47,948 bases of DNA from CAYYYG01 sp964476135 (GTDB taxonomy: Bacteria > Patescibacteriota > Microgenomatia > UBA1406 > GWC2-37-13), in the NCBI GenBank assembly GCA_964476135.1, contig CAYYYG010000004.1, positions 1 through 47,948 on the forward strand. Direction: 5' to 3'. This document shows positions 34,559 to 43,070 of the stretch, piece by piece; the stretch's first letter is position 1, and each line of letters starts with the position of its first letter. The notes under the pieces were generated by a model. It was not told where the DNA came from. It saw only the letters and a list, made by a program, of their open reading frames with translations, and did not search any database. Position numbers and translations under genes: made by a program.

Positions 34559-36532
34559 TTACCACCCGCCGCCTCCACCTCCACCGCCGCCTCCACCTGA
34601 AGATCCACCCCCACCCCCTCCCGAAAAGCCGGAGCGGGAACCGGGCGCACCGGATGCGGAGCGGAGTGTGCTGGTGAAACTCCGGCGGAGGTTGTTTGTT
34701 AGGCTATTGGCTGACCGGAAGGGTGTACTGCCGGAATACCAGATAGGATTGTATCCAATCTGCTCTCCCGTTTTTGTTATCGATTTGAGGACGTCATCCA
34801 TGAGCTTAGACCATTGTGGTTCGATATCAAGCGCGACGGCGTAGGGTAGGTATTTTTCGTACATAGATATAGTTTCAGGAACGGACTTGTGGAGCATTTC
34901 GTAGCGGCGCTGTTCGGCGGTTGTTAAGTATAGTTTTAATCCTTCGATCTGATCCTGGATCTCACGGCCCAAAGGAGTGCGTACCTTCATGGCGAAGAAG
35001 AAAACAATGTGCAGAATGATATTAACCGCAACGACGATGGTTGCAAATATTGAAATTGACCATGCGAGTACGCCCAGACCGAAAATTTCACCGAAAATGA
35101 ATGGGATGGAGAAAATAAGCGTTGCTACAGCAGATAAAATTTTACCAGACTTAAAAGAAGCGAATATGGTGGCAAGAAGAGCGGACACGCCTGTTGTCCA
35201 AATGGAAAGCCAAAAGATAATAAATCCGGCAACCGGCATTTTCGACCCTGCAGAACCGATAAGAAATAATACGGAAATAGCACTGAATATTAGGGCTGGG
35301 ATAATAAATTTATAGTTATGGATAAAGTAAGCATCCTCGGTTTTGTTTTTCAGGTATTTTTTTATCTTAGCCTGGGCACTCGAAACTATAGCGTGTTGTT
35401 TATTGTCAAAATGAAATACGTCGGTGAACTTCGAGAAAAAAACATCGTTAAGTATTGATATTTCTTCCGATACCGGTCCTTTTGCCGTAAGTCTTTCGAT
35501 ACTGTAATCGGAATTTTTTTGGTTAATCTTAAATGTGCCCTTTATTGCTCCATCTATGATAGTTGCAGTTATACACTTGTCGTCAAAACCCATCCGATTG
35601 ATATAGCGCGTAGCGGCAGGCGTAAGGTATTTGTTATCTTTGTATGTTGACATCTTTTCGTCGGGTGGTTCGAAGCGGGGTATGATGACCTTACCTTTCG
35701 GGTCGCGGCCGAATTTTGCCCATGAGAGCAGGTAATACGCAAAGACAATTATCGTCCCGATTATTCCTCCAAAAATTCCTAGGTTGTCTTTCAGAGTATC
35801 GAGGAATTTTTCCTGTTTCGTCGGCTCTTTAACATATCCTTTAGGCCAGCCGATTACAACGGTTAAATTTTGTCGGCTCATAAGGGGAGATGTGGTTTCA
35901 AAATATACCTCAGTTTCGCCGTTCTTTTCGTTAATTGCGGAGGAAAAATCTTTAAACTGATCCCCCGAGAAGCCGGTGTAGCCATCGGTTTTTACGTCTC
36001 GGGCCTTTACTCCTTTCGGAACGACGACCTCAGCCGTTACTTTATCGATGGTAAAGTCCCAGCCCGTACCAGTTATGTTGTAGTACAGTTCGTCGTGGTC
36101 GGAAAAATAACCAAGTTGCCTGTCGACCTCGTATGTTAGTTTGTAAGTATAGGTGCCCGGTGTTAAATAGATATTTGAATCACCGATGTAAATACGGATT
36201 CCGTTATCCATGTTTTGGGTATGATAAGGTTCAACATTTCCATTTTTTGTTACCGAAACTATTTTGAAGGGGATTTTCGTTTTGAGGCTCCAGAAGTTGC
36301 CATAAACGGTTGGAAAATCACGATAAATACCCCTTTTTATTTTATCACCGTTTGCCGTAACAGTAATTGTTTCTGTCACATTCAGTTTCCCGTCGCTATT
36401 TATAGTAATTCTGCTGTTATAGCTATTGATTTTTTCGGTGCCGTAGGCCTGTGCGTTTGCCGGCAAGGGGATTTTATTATGTAAGAAGCATAGGGCAACT
36501 AACAGGAGAATGATAATTCTTTTAAGAGCCAT
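34559..36532 (-). CDS. DUF2207 membrane protein with glycine-rich tail
   Basis: 657 residues: signal peptide (to about AQA), DUF2207 outer domain with TITVTANGDKIKRGIYRDFP and YYNITGTGWDFTIDKVTAEVVVP, a membrane helix near 250-270, a cytoplasmic domain with FEPPDEKMS and FDDKCITATIIDGAIKG, a group of helices around 405-520, and a low-complexity Gly/Ser tail ending in GGGGW. Such proteins are common in bacteria, function unknown. On the minus strand a TAGAAT box lies 7 nt before the ATG. It is the first gene of the pair with the LRR protein. Confidence 0.9.
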   Translation of the reverse strand: MALKRIIILLLVALCFLHNKIPLPANAQAYGTEKINSYNSRITINSDGKLNVTETITVTANGDKIKRGIYRDFPTVYGNFWSLKTKIPFKIVSVTKNGNVEPYHTQNMDNGIRIYIGDSNIYLTPGTYTYKLTYEVDRQLGYFSDHDELYYNITGTGWDFTIDKVTAEVVVPKGVKARDVKTDGYTGFSGDQFKDFSSAINEKNGETEVYFETTSPLMSRQNLTVVIGWPKGYVKEPTKQEKFLDTLKDNLGIFGGIIGTIIVFAYYLLSWAKFGRDPKGKVIIPRFEPPDEKMSTYKDNKYLTPAATRYINRMGFDDKCITATIIDGAIKGTFKINQKNSDYSIERLTAKGPVSEEISILNDVFFSKFTDVFHFDNKQHAIVSSAQAKIKKYLKNKTEDAYFIHNYKFIIPALIFSAISVLFLIGSAGSKMPVAGFIIFWLSIWTTGVSALLATIFASFKSGKILSAVATLIFSIPFIFGEIFGLGVLAWSISIFATIVVAVNIILHIVFFFAMKVRTPLGREIQDQIEGLKLYLTTAEQRRYEMLHKSVPETISMYEKYLPYAVALDIEPQWSKLMDDVLKSITKTGEQIGYNPIWYSGSTPFRSANSLTNNLRRSFTSTLRSASGAPGSRSGFSGGGGGGSSGGGGGGGGGGGW

Positions 36533-36586
36533 ATACTTTATTCTATCGTAAAATTTGTAAAAATAGAATATCTGATAAGAATAAGA

Positions 36587-36592
36587 TATAAT
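36587..36592 (+). promoter_or_regulatory. -10 box of the HAD-like gene
   Basis: TATAAT ending 9 nt before ATG 36602. The box abuts an upstream TTG at 36593, so that TTG would lie outside the transcript; this decides for the ATG. Confidence 0.65.
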
Positions 36593-36601
36593 TTGAGCTC
36601 T

Positions 36602-37372
36602 ATGAACGTTGAGGACGAGGCGTATCTGGCTATTTACGACACCAGCCAGCGGTTGAAAGATACGGAGCGGTTGAATGGCGGATTCTGTCCGGAGGAGTTT
36701 TTGGCTGTCATAAGTGAGCGACTGAGTTGGTCTGATTACCAGAAAGATCTAATAAGACGTAATTTAGAGTTTCCACAATCATGGAAATTTGTTTATCCTG
36801 ATGCCGTATCTTTTTTCGAATCTCTGCCGAAGCTTAATTCGATTCTGCCAGTATTTTTTTCCCAGGGGGAACCACCTATAGTTGAAACTGGAAAACCAGG
36901 GTTTCAGAAACTGAAGATTCTTGACAGCGGATTAGTTGAAGTTCTTGGCGAGTGGTGGAATATGAAAAGTCGAGATTTCAAGATGGATCAATATGTGATT
37001 GGGGTGGACAAAAATAAGGAGCTGGACAATTTATTTTCGGGCAGGCATGAAGTATTTTCACAATTTAGTCACATTGATTATATAGATGACAGATTATTCC
37101 ACCTAGAACATGCGAAATTATCTGCAAGAAGAAATCTCAATCGTGACATTAATTTATTTCATATTGATAGAAAACGAGGAAATAAATATGGAGGATACAG
37201 AGGTTATTCCCAGATTTCATCTTTTGATGACTATGTCGAGAAATTGGGGGAGGCTTATAAAGGAGAAGCGAGGCTGCTTTTTGTAGATTGGGATCGTACT
37301 TGTTGGGACACTGATGGTTGGAAAAATTCACTCAAGGATCGAATCATAGGTGTCCATGCTAATGAGCCATAG
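36602..37372 (+). CDS. Unusual HAD-like protein with a second motif I at its C terminus
   Basis: 256 residues. At the N terminus AIYDTSQRLKDTERL lines up with the usual HAD motif I region (IIFDLDGTLVDTERL), but only the first Asp (D13) remains. The middle looks like a normal HAD core: YPDAVSFFESL, a motif II strand PVFFSQGE, a helix with KLKILDSGLVEVL, and YIDDR as motif IV. At residues 227-235 there is a canonical-looking motif I, FVDWDRTCW (D229, D231, T233). The catalytic loop may thus have moved to the C terminus, or the C-terminal motif is the start of a lost second domain. Function unknown. Confidence 0.65.
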   Translation: MNVEDEAYLAIYDTSQRLKDTERLNGGFCPEEFLAVISERLSWSDYQKDLIRRNLEFPQSWKFVYPDAVSFFESLPKLNSILPVFFSQGEPPIVETGKPGFQKLKILDSGLVEVLGEWWNMKSRDFKMDQYVIGVDKNKELDNLFSGRHEVFSQFSHIDYIDDRLFHLEHAKLSARRNLNRDINLFHIDRKRGNKYGGYRGYSQISSFDDYVEKLGEAYKGEARLLFVDWDRTCWDTDGWKNSLKDRIIGVHANEP

Positions 37373-37430
37373 TCTCCGTATCGTGTATAATTTAATTTAA
37401 GGCCCTTATATTAATAATTTTATTGAAATA

Positions 37431-37781
37431 ATGGAAATAGGAAATATATCTGCACAAATTGGATGGCTTATGCCCGGGCCGGGCGGAATACTGACCTTCT
37501 TAATTAGGATATTTTTCGTGGTTGTCGGGATCGCAGCATTGTTCCAGCTTATGATGGGTGCGCTCGGGGTTATAATTTCTGGTGGAAAGAAAGAAAGCAT
37601 GGATGCCGCATTCCGTCGTATGGGATCGGCAATAATTGGCGTAATTCTCGTTGTTGTGGTAATTAGCGGTATTACGGTTCTTGAACAGCAGGTTTTTAAG
37701 TGTGCTATTTGTTTTGGAATTTCCTGCCCTCTGCATATTCCGTCGCTTATCGAGCCGGGTCCGGCTCCTGCCACTTGCTGA
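37431..37781 (+). CDS. VirB2/pilin-like small membrane protein
   Basis: 116 residues with two membrane helices (about 20-50 and 63-85) separated by a loop SGGKKESMDAAFRRMGSA. This pattern of two helices with a GGKKE-type loop is common in CPR proteins annotated as TrbC/VirB2-like or pilin-like. A short Cys/Pro tail follows (CAICFGISC). There is no other secretion gene nearby. A TATAAT (37386-37391) lies 39 nt upstream of the ATG. Confidence 0.7.
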   Translation: MEIGNISAQIGWLMPGPGGILTFLIRIFFVVVGIAALFQLMMGALGVIISGGKKESMDAAFRRMGSAIIGVILVVVVISGITVLEQQVFKCAICFGISCPLHIPSLIEPGPAPATC

Positions 37782-37784
37782 GTG

Positions 37785-38411
37785 TTAAAGAATTAATGCT
37801 GCGGTAATAAGAAGCATTAAGCCTCCTGCCGCAATGCCTGTCCAGGTTGGAAGCGTGCTTGTCACGGGAAGCTGAGAAGGTGTGCTTGTAAGGATGTTTG
37901 TGTTCGAATCTTCGTCGGAGCCGTATGTTGAAATATATACGGTTGGTGTTGGAGTGGTTGTCGCGGATGAACTGCCGGCTGTGGAAGTAGGAGACGGTGT
38001 TGCGGTTGATTGAATAGCAGTAGTCGGTGTTGCCGTTGGCGTTTCTGTCGGTGATGCTGTTGGCTGTGGTGTTGCCGTTGGAGATTCGGCAGCTGCGCAA
38101 ACTGTACCTTTTAGATTCGGATCCAGATATAAAGCAGGGTTGTCAGTATGAAATGACAGGATTATCGAGGTTACGTCGGTGCCGCAGGGGTTACCTTTGT
38201 GTGGAGCGTCACGTGTGCCTTTTTCATAAACTTTACCACTAAGAATATATAAACAGCGGCTATCATTTTGGACATCCTGTACTGTAAAACATGAAGACTG
38301 CGCCTGAAGAAAATATCTGACAGTGTAATAGGTTCCGCCAAGTCCTAGCGTGACGACAAGGAGCGAGCTTAATAAAAAAAATATGATTTTCGACCCGCCT
38401 TGTTTTTTCAT
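37785..38411 (-). CDS. Secreted Cys-rich-domain protein with Ser/Thr linker and C-terminal membrane anchor
   Basis: 208 residues. N-terminal helix (about 10-35), then a domain of about 65 residues shared with 39817-40443: CFTVQDVQNDSRCLYIL, VYEKGTR, PHKGNPCGTDVTSII. It is followed by a Thr/Pro/Ser linker (about 108-165) and a C-terminal helix (GIAAGGLMLLITAALIL) ending flush at the stop. LPVTS stands just before that helix; together with the sortase gene it could be a weak sorting signal, but the basic tail normally expected is missing. Last gene of the minus-strand operon. Confidence 0.82.
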   Translation of the reverse strand: MKKQGGSKIIFFLLSSLLVVTLGLGGTYYTVRYFLQAQSSCFTVQDVQNDSRCLYILSGKVYEKGTRDAPHKGNPCGTDVTSIILSFHTDNPALYLDPNLKGTVCAAAESPTATPQPTASPTETPTATPTTAIQSTATPSPTSTAGSSSATTTPTPTVYISTYGSDEDSNTNILTSTPSQLPVTSTLPTWTGIAAGGLMLLITAALIL

Positions 38412-38412
38412 A

Positions 38413-38505
38413 TTATCGGTGCGTAAGGGTATATAGAATAATAATACCTATTATCGACCAAAAAATACACAGTATTATTAAGGTAATCCTCGGTAAGTAT
38501 TTCAT
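38413..38505 (-). CDS. 30-residue membrane peptide
   Basis: Tiny frame, MKYLPRITLIILCIFW at its start, a single hydrophobic helix and a short THR end. It starts 4 nt after the flavoprotein stop and ends 1 nt before the start of the next gene, so all four genes of the operon are packed without gaps. That packing is the main support; an unrelated chance frame is possible. Confidence 0.6.
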   Translation of the reverse strand: MKYLPRITLIILCIFWSIIGIIILYTLTHR

Positions 38506-38509
38506 ATCG

Positions 38510-39814
38510 TCAATGCATGCTGAATTCTTCCGAATGAATATCTGAGATTTTTATTCCGAGTTTTCTTAATATTTTTCTTGTGCTGATCATCATCGGTGGG
38601 GGGCCGCATAGGAAAGCGGATCTTTCCGTGACATCGGGGACCATAGATTTTATGTAATCAGCAGTGATATGACCGTTTATTGAGGTGATGTAAGGTACAA
38701 GATTGAACTGCGGCAGATTTACCGCTATCTCTTGTAGTTCATCAAGGTGAATCAATTCTTCTTGTTTGCGGGCAATGTAAAATAAGGTTGTCGGCGCATT
38801 GATTGCGCCGTTTGTCCTCGCAATGCTTAAGAACGGAGTGATGCCAATTCCACCAGCAAACCAGATTTGTTTATTATTTATATTACCCAATGGATGAAAC
38901 ATACCGTATGGTCCTTCTATCTGAAGTATCGCGCCCGGATTGAGCATGCTTAACGCCGATGTGTAGTCTCCCAGGGCTTTTATTGTCAGTCGAATATTCT
39001 GCTCGGTCGGTGATGAGCTTATGGAAAAAGGATGCGTTTCCCTAGAAACAAAGCCCCGGCTGAAGTGGGCAAACACAAATTGTCCGGGGGAAAATATAAG
39101 AGGTGCTTTAAGGGGCTTCAGGATAAGCTCTTCGACACTGTTTCCAATTTTGTTAACGGCAGCCACCTCATAAGGTGAAGTGGGAACAAATATGCTTCCG
39201 AGCACGGTTCTGTAAATGTATGCGACCATTCCCAATGCGGCAAAACTTAGAATATACCAGGTAATAAATTCGTTTTTACCACTCTCGCTGGGTATAAGGT
39301 AGACATGTAAGGCACCAAGAAACAGGGCCAGCCCCAGAAACTGATGAGTGTAACGCCAAATTTCATACGGCAGATCGGCATAGTAGGTAAGTACGAGTAG
39401 AAACATGAGAAGAAATAATGCGTAAAAGCCGAAATTCAGCCCCCAATCCAGGTTGGCTGGAAACAGGAAATCAAAAGCACTTTGAGGTGAAAATTTGAAG
39501 TAAGTGAATGTTAACAATAGCGGATGTAACATTAGAAGTATAAAAGAGATTCCGCCGCTTATGTGGTGCGCTTTGTATACAATATTCATCCCGCCAAAAA
39601 ATTTTTCGTATATTTTGAGCCTCGCGCTCAGTATGAGCGAAAATGAGAATAGCATGGTGCCGACAAGTGATGAGATCTGTCCTAGTGAAGTGAATATGCT
39701 GTCGATCGAGATATATCGCATTTGAAGCGGCCGCAAAGTTAGCCACACGAGCACAGGAACTAAACTTAGTATCCCAATAATATATGGGCCGTAAAATAAT
39801 GTCGTTTTTTTCAT
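38510..39814 (-). CDS. Ferric-reductase-like transmembrane flavoprotein
   Basis: 434 residues from ATG 39814 (an upstream in-frame ATG at 39850 overlaps the preceding gene). The N-terminal half has six to seven helices with the haem-binding histidine pairs of the ferric-reductase/NOX domain (YKAHHISGG, LMLHPLL, YTHQFLG, ALHVYLI). The C-terminal half is a ferredoxin-NADP-reductase-type FAD/NAD module: FSPGQFVFAHF, HPFSISSSP, EGPYGMF, WFAGGIGITPFLSIAR, and FLCGPPPMM. It would move electrons from NAD(P)H across the membrane to iron, copper or disulfides outside. It lies in an operon with two proteins bearing the same Cys-rich domain. Confidence 0.93.
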   Translation of the reverse strand: MKKTTLFYGPYIIGILSLVPVLVWLTLRPLQMRYISIDSIFTSLGQISSLVGTMLFSFSLILSARLKIYEKFFGGMNIVYKAHHISGGISFILLMLHPLLLTFTYFKFSPQSAFDFLFPANLDWGLNFGFYALFLLMFLLVLTYYADLPYEIWRYTHQFLGLALFLGALHVYLIPSESGKNEFITWYILSFAALGMVAYIYRTVLGSIFVPTSPYEVAAVNKIGNSVEELILKPLKAPLIFSPGQFVFAHFSRGFVSRETHPFSISSSPTEQNIRLTIKALGDYTSALSMLNPGAILQIEGPYGMFHPLGNINNKQIWFAGGIGITPFLSIARTNGAINAPTTLFYIARKQEELIHLDELQEIAVNLPQFNLVPYITSINGHITADYIKSMVPDVTERSAFLCGPPPMMISTRKILRKLGIKISDIHSEEFSMH

Positions 39815-39816
39815 TA

Positions 39817-40443
39817 TTAAACGGCAATATTTAAGTATTTTTTCCTCCAAATTTCAAAATCTGATAGATACACATTGCCATCTTTATCAAAGTCGGCAAG
39901 TTTTCCGTTTTCCAGCCCAAGATATTCACGTCTCCATGTTTCAAAGTCGGCAAGGTCAGCTTTGTTGTCGCAGTTGGTGTCACCGACCTGGGTAGGAACG
40001 CATGGATTTGTTGTTGGAGTGGCAGTTGGCGGGGAATTAGTGGGGGTTGGAGTAGGAGTATGCGTAGGAGATGGTGTGGGAGTGTTAGTTGGCGCTACAC
40101 ATATTTCACCGCGATAATTTGGATCCAGGGTTAGAATGTCGAGTTTAATGTATTGATTAGTGAAGTGAAAACTAGGAATATAGGCGGTCACATCAGAGCC
40201 ACAAGCATTTCCTTTATGCGGGTTGGATCTGGTGCCTTTTTCGAATACATGATTTTGAAGAATATATAAGCAGCGACTGTCCGACTGTACCTGAGTAGTC
40301 GAAAAGCAAGTTTGTGCCGCAATCGGATATATATACGCGTATTGCCATATAAGCCATGCGATTAAAGGAGAAATGAGTACAAGCATAAGCCGTTTTAAAT
40401 AGGGGCGTCTTTTTTTTATGATGGATGATTTTTTATCAGGCAT
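39817..40443 (-). CDS. Secreted Cys-rich-domain protein with dockerin-like EF-hand pair
   Basis: 208 residues. Basic N terminus and one helix (about 18-40). Then the domain shared with 37785-38411: CFSTTQVQSDSRCLYIL, VFEKGTR, PHKGNACGSDVTAYI. A Thr/Pro linker follows. At the C terminus are two EF-hand-like loops, GDTNCDNKADLADFETW and DFDKDGNVYLSDFEIW, matching a type I dockerin. It heads the operon; the flavoprotein ATG is 2 nt after its stop. A cohesin-like partner would be expected elsewhere. On the minus strand a TATATT box ends 6 nt before the ATG. Confidence 0.85.
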   Translation of the reverse strand: MPDKKSSIIKKRRPYLKRLMLVLISPLIAWLIWQYAYIYPIAAQTCFSTTQVQSDSRCLYILQNHVFEKGTRSNPHKGNACGSDVTAYIPSFHFTNQYIKLDILTLDPNYRGEICVAPTNTPTPSPTHTPTPTPTNSPPTATPTTNPCVPTQVGDTNCDNKADLADFETWRREYLGLENGKLADFDKDGNVYLSDFEIWRKKYLNIAV

Positions 40444-40496
40444 GTAAATAATATAATATTTATTGACGATCGATGCAACTCATCTTATCAGGAGTG

Positions 40497-40502
40497 TATA
40501 AT
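40497..40502 (+). promoter_or_regulatory. -10 box of the PIG-L deacetylase gene
   Basis: TATAAT ending 8 nt before ATG 40511; no Shine-Dalgarno. Leaderless type. Confidence 0.65.
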
Positions 40503-40510
40503 ATATTTTT

Positions 40511-41176
40511 ATGAGTGTTATATGCTGCATTTTTGCTCATCCCGACGATGAGACGGCAGTTGCCGGCACGATTGCTCTCATGGCCGAAGATAATGATGTT
40601 TATTTGATATGTGCTACATCTGGAGATAATGGTGAAAATGATATAAAAGACAGTGGCGAATTACTTCCTCTGATGCGTGAAGATGAGGTGCGCGCTTCCG
40701 CAAAGGCATTGGGAGTTAAGCATGTATATTTTTTGGGTCTGATAGACGGTGAGATTTCGAATAATAATTACCACGAAACTTCGCGGCGTATTATGAATAT
40801 TATTGAAGATATCCAACCCGATACATTAATGACTTTTGAACCAAGAGGTATTACTGGCCATCTGGACCATATCGCAATTTCTTTCATAACTACACATGTT
40901 TTTTATCAGCAGCACTATGCGAAAAAACTTATGTACGCCTGTATGAGCGAGCCACAACGTGCCCAGGTGTCCAGGTTGCCCGAATACTTCGTATATTTTC
41001 CCCCAGGTTATAAAAGTCATGAGGTGGATGAGATTATTGATGTTTCCTCTGTCTGGAGTACGCGTTTAAAAGCCTTAAAGGCACATAAATCACAAAAGAA
41101 AGATATGGAGTCGTTTATTCTGCCCGTATATGAGAATGCTCCAAAAGAAGAGTATTTTTTGGTGAAAACTAAGTAG
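40511..41176 (+). CDS. PIG-L/LmbE family deacetylase
   Basis: 221-residue zinc-dependent de-N-acetylase. The zinc motif AHPDDE is at 9-14, and the second histidine motif GHLDHIAIS lies about 115 residues later. Members remove acetyl from N-acetylglucosamine-type groups on lipids or small thiols. It has the normal family length. No glycosyltransferase is adjacent. Confidence 0.94.
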   Translation: MSVICCIFAHPDDETAVAGTIALMAEDNDVYLICATSGDNGENDIKDSGELLPLMREDEVRASAKALGVKHVYFLGLIDGEISNNNYHETSRRIMNIIEDIQPDTLMTFEPRGITGHLDHIAISFITTHVFYQQHYAKKLMYACMSEPQRAQVSRLPEYFVYFPPGYKSHEVDEIIDVSSVWSTRLKALKAHKSQKKDMESFILPVYENAPKEEYFLVKTK

Positions 41177-41195
41177 CTTCGTATTGTCCTGATGA

Positions 41196-41201
41196 TATAA
41201 T
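41196..41201 (+). promoter_or_regulatory. -10 box of the tiny membrane-protein pair
   Basis: TATAAT ending 6 nt before the ATG at 41208. This supports the short frame being a real leaderless gene. Confidence 0.65.
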
Positions 41202-41207
41202 ATATGT

Positions 41208-41387
41208 ATGGAAAAAGCCGGAAAAATATATCATGAAGCTAATAAGTATATCTTAGCGGGCGAAATCGGACTGTTGGCAATTGGCGCCATGGCATACCCT
41301 CCGCTGGCTGTGTGGGCTACGGAAGCGCTGGTGTTGGATGGTGCGACTACAGCTGTTGTCGAAAGTTACATGCATGACGACAAATAA
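41208..41387 (+). CDS. Small hydrophobic protein (59 residues)
   Basis: Starts MEKAGKIYHEANKYILAGE, then a hydrophobic stretch of about 28 residues (IGLLAIGAMAYPPLAVWATEALVL) and a short polar end. Support comes from the well placed TATAAT box and from the next small frame, which starts 2 nt after this stop. Probably a single- or double-pass membrane protein; no family known to me. Confidence 0.65.
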   Translation: MEKAGKIYHEANKYILAGEIGLLAIGAMAYPPLAVWATEALVLDGATTAVVESYMHDDK

Positions 41388-41389
41388 CT

Positions 41390-41551
41390 ATGTCAAGCAA
41401 AAAAGAATTGAATTTGGGAGAAAAAGTCGCTGCCAAGGGACTGTGGTGGGGTGGTCTTGCTGTTGCCGGTCTTGGATTAATATCTCTTAGCCCGGGGGCG
41501 ATTATCGTTGGCGGTGGTTCGGCCTACGTTGGTAAAAGGTGGCAGGGATGA
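41390..41551 (+). CDS. Small glycine-rich hydrophobic protein (53 residues)
   Basis: Starts MSSKKELNLGEKVAAKGLWW and continues as one or two glycine-rich hydrophobic segments (GGLAVAGLGLISLSPGAIIVGGG), ending YVGKRWQG. It lies 2 nt after the previous small gene and 2 nt before the stop of the convergent metallopeptidase. The Gly-rich helices recall glycine-zipper membrane proteins, which may oligomerise; this is inference. Confidence 0.62.
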   Translation: MSSKKELNLGEKVAAKGLWWGGLAVAGLGLISLSPGAIIVGGGSAYVGKRWQG

Positions 41552-41553
41552 TA

Positions 41554-41931
41554 TTATCGATCATCCTCCATTTTTTTGAGAATTTTTTCCACTTCTCGAT
41601 CGTTTATACGATGATGCGGACCACGGTGGGGAAGTAGGGCTCCCGAAAAGGTTTTGGGAATATGCATAAGCTCATGAATGAGGGTTTTAATTTTTTCTCT
41701 TTCAGGTAATTTATCGAAGCGCTTTGAGTTTACTTCGATAATATACTGCGCCGGTATACCGGCAACTTCGGTAAATAATTTAGACATTCCCCATATGCGT
41801 GCAATCGCCCTCGTTTTGGCGTCATAGGAGCGAATACAATGGATTTTGCTTGGCTTTATAAATAAAAAATGGTCACTGGTGATTAATTTTTCGATGCTTT
41901 TTTTAATATCTGGAGCAATGTCGTATTTCAT
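41554..41931 (-). CDS. Putative metallopeptidase (HELMH)
   Basis: 125 residues. The zinc motif TLIHELMHIPKTFSG is followed by LLPHRGPHH, typical of a family of small putative metallopeptidases found in archaea, phages and CPR genomes. The HExxH glutamate and a third ligand candidate His in the LPH segment are present. Soluble, without signal peptide. The role is not known; related short domains are thought to act in DNA repair or protein quality control. Confidence 0.82.
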   Translation of the reverse strand: MKYDIAPDIKKSIEKLITSDHFLFIKPSKIHCIRSYDAKTRAIARIWGMSKLFTEVAGIPAQYIIEVNSKRFDKLPEREKIKTLIHELMHIPKTFSGALLPHRGPHHRINDREVEKILKKMEDDR

Positions 41932-42083
41932 TAATGTTATATTATAAACAGAATTCGTGCATGGTTTTTATGAAATTTCATTATACTCACATAGTATGTA
42001 TATTTTTTGTATAATATGTAGGTGAAAAATACATTATAGCTGATATAATGTATTTTATATTTTATTATAGGTTAAAATAGGTT

Positions 42084-43064
42084 ATGGTTATTACGTTAAC
42101 AGAAAATTTATATAAGCCCGATACGAAGGAATCAGTAGTTAATATTTTAGCACTTCATGAGGCTCTACACGATGAGCATGCCATGGAGTTTAATATTGAT
42201 GTAACTAGAGATAGTTATGGTCGTCATTTTCCTGGTGTAGAAACAGAGTCGGCCGCTATGGTGGAACAAGTATACGAAAGCTTGATAGGGAGTCAAAGAA
42301 ACGGCCCAGATATAGACTTACTTAATCAAGCTGTGCGCCATGTCCATCACGATATTTTTGGCCAAAACCACCACTGGTTTAAGGATGGATATGCTCATTA
42401 TAAAACTATAAGTAAACCTAAAAAAGACGCAGATGATATTGGCGAATTTTTGGGCGACAGTAAAGTGGTGGGAGATTATGGATGTGGGAGGGCTTATTTT
42501 GGGGCAGAGCTTGTAAGAAGAGGTTATCAAGTAGTGGCTACAGATGTCTCAGAACACCTTTCAGATGATGCCAGAAAATATTCTGAGGAAGGTAAATTGA
42601 ATTTTAGAATTATGCAATCACCATTGGATTTACCAGAGTTTGAAGGTGTTGACGCTATTGTGATTCAAAATGTTCTTCATCATATAGATCCTCGCTATCA
42701 GGATCAATGGATTCGTTCTTTGAGAAATATGAATACACGTCTCATAATAAATGAGGATGTTTATGGAGTTTCTCCAAACGAAATGAATCAACTCTTGCCA
42801 GATCAAGATGCACTTTATAGATTTGCGACATTAAGTCCTCGAAGTCAAAAGAATAGTCTAATTGGCATAGACTTCTATACCAATGCCTTGATGCATGGTA
42901 TGACCGATATGCCGTTCCCATTTGATTTTCACACATTTGACTATTGGAAAAATGAAAAGTTTGAACAAAACGGATTCAAATTAGCAGCTAAGAAGTTTAT
43001 GGGATTTGAACCGGAAAAAGTTACTCCGAGTAATAGGATGTGGATGGTATATGATCCAGCGTAA
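42084..43064 (+). CDS. Class I SAM-dependent methyltransferase with N-terminal extension
   Basis: 326 residues. The methyltransferase fold starts at about 122: VVGDYGCGRAYFGAELVRRGYQVVATDVSEHL (motif I and the acidic post-I residue), then VDAIVIQNVLHHI as motif IV and IINEDVYG. The first 120 residues are hydrophilic with many His and Asp and are not familiar. A TAAAAT box ends 5 nt before the ATG. It is convergent with the first deoxyribosyltransferase-RHH gene, with only 6 bp between, and might modify a product of that cluster (weak inference). Confidence 0.82.
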   Translation: MVITLTENLYKPDTKESVVNILALHEALHDEHAMEFNIDVTRDSYGRHFPGVETESAAMVEQVYESLIGSQRNGPDIDLLNQAVRHVHHDIFGQNHHWFKDGYAHYKTISKPKKDADDIGEFLGDSKVVGDYGCGRAYFGAELVRRGYQVVATDVSEHLSDDARKYSEEGKLNFRIMQSPLDLPEFEGVDAIVIQNVLHHIDPRYQDQWIRSLRNMNTRLIINEDVYGVSPNEMNQLLPDQDALYRFATLSPRSQKNSLIGIDFYTNALMHGMTDMPFPFDFHTFDYWKNEKFEQNGFKLAAKKFMGFEPEKVTPSNRMWMVYDPA

Positions 43065-43070
43065 TGTAGT

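Noticed and set aside
37785..37860. Genuine LPxTG sorting signal
   Set aside because: LPVTS precedes a helix, but there is no Gly at the fifth position and no basic tail after the helix; kept only as a weak hint.
41281..41490. 69-codon frame over the two tiny membrane genes
   Set aside because: Different frame with Cys/Arg/Trp-rich, unnatural composition; the two smaller frames with promoter and tight spacing explain the DNA better.
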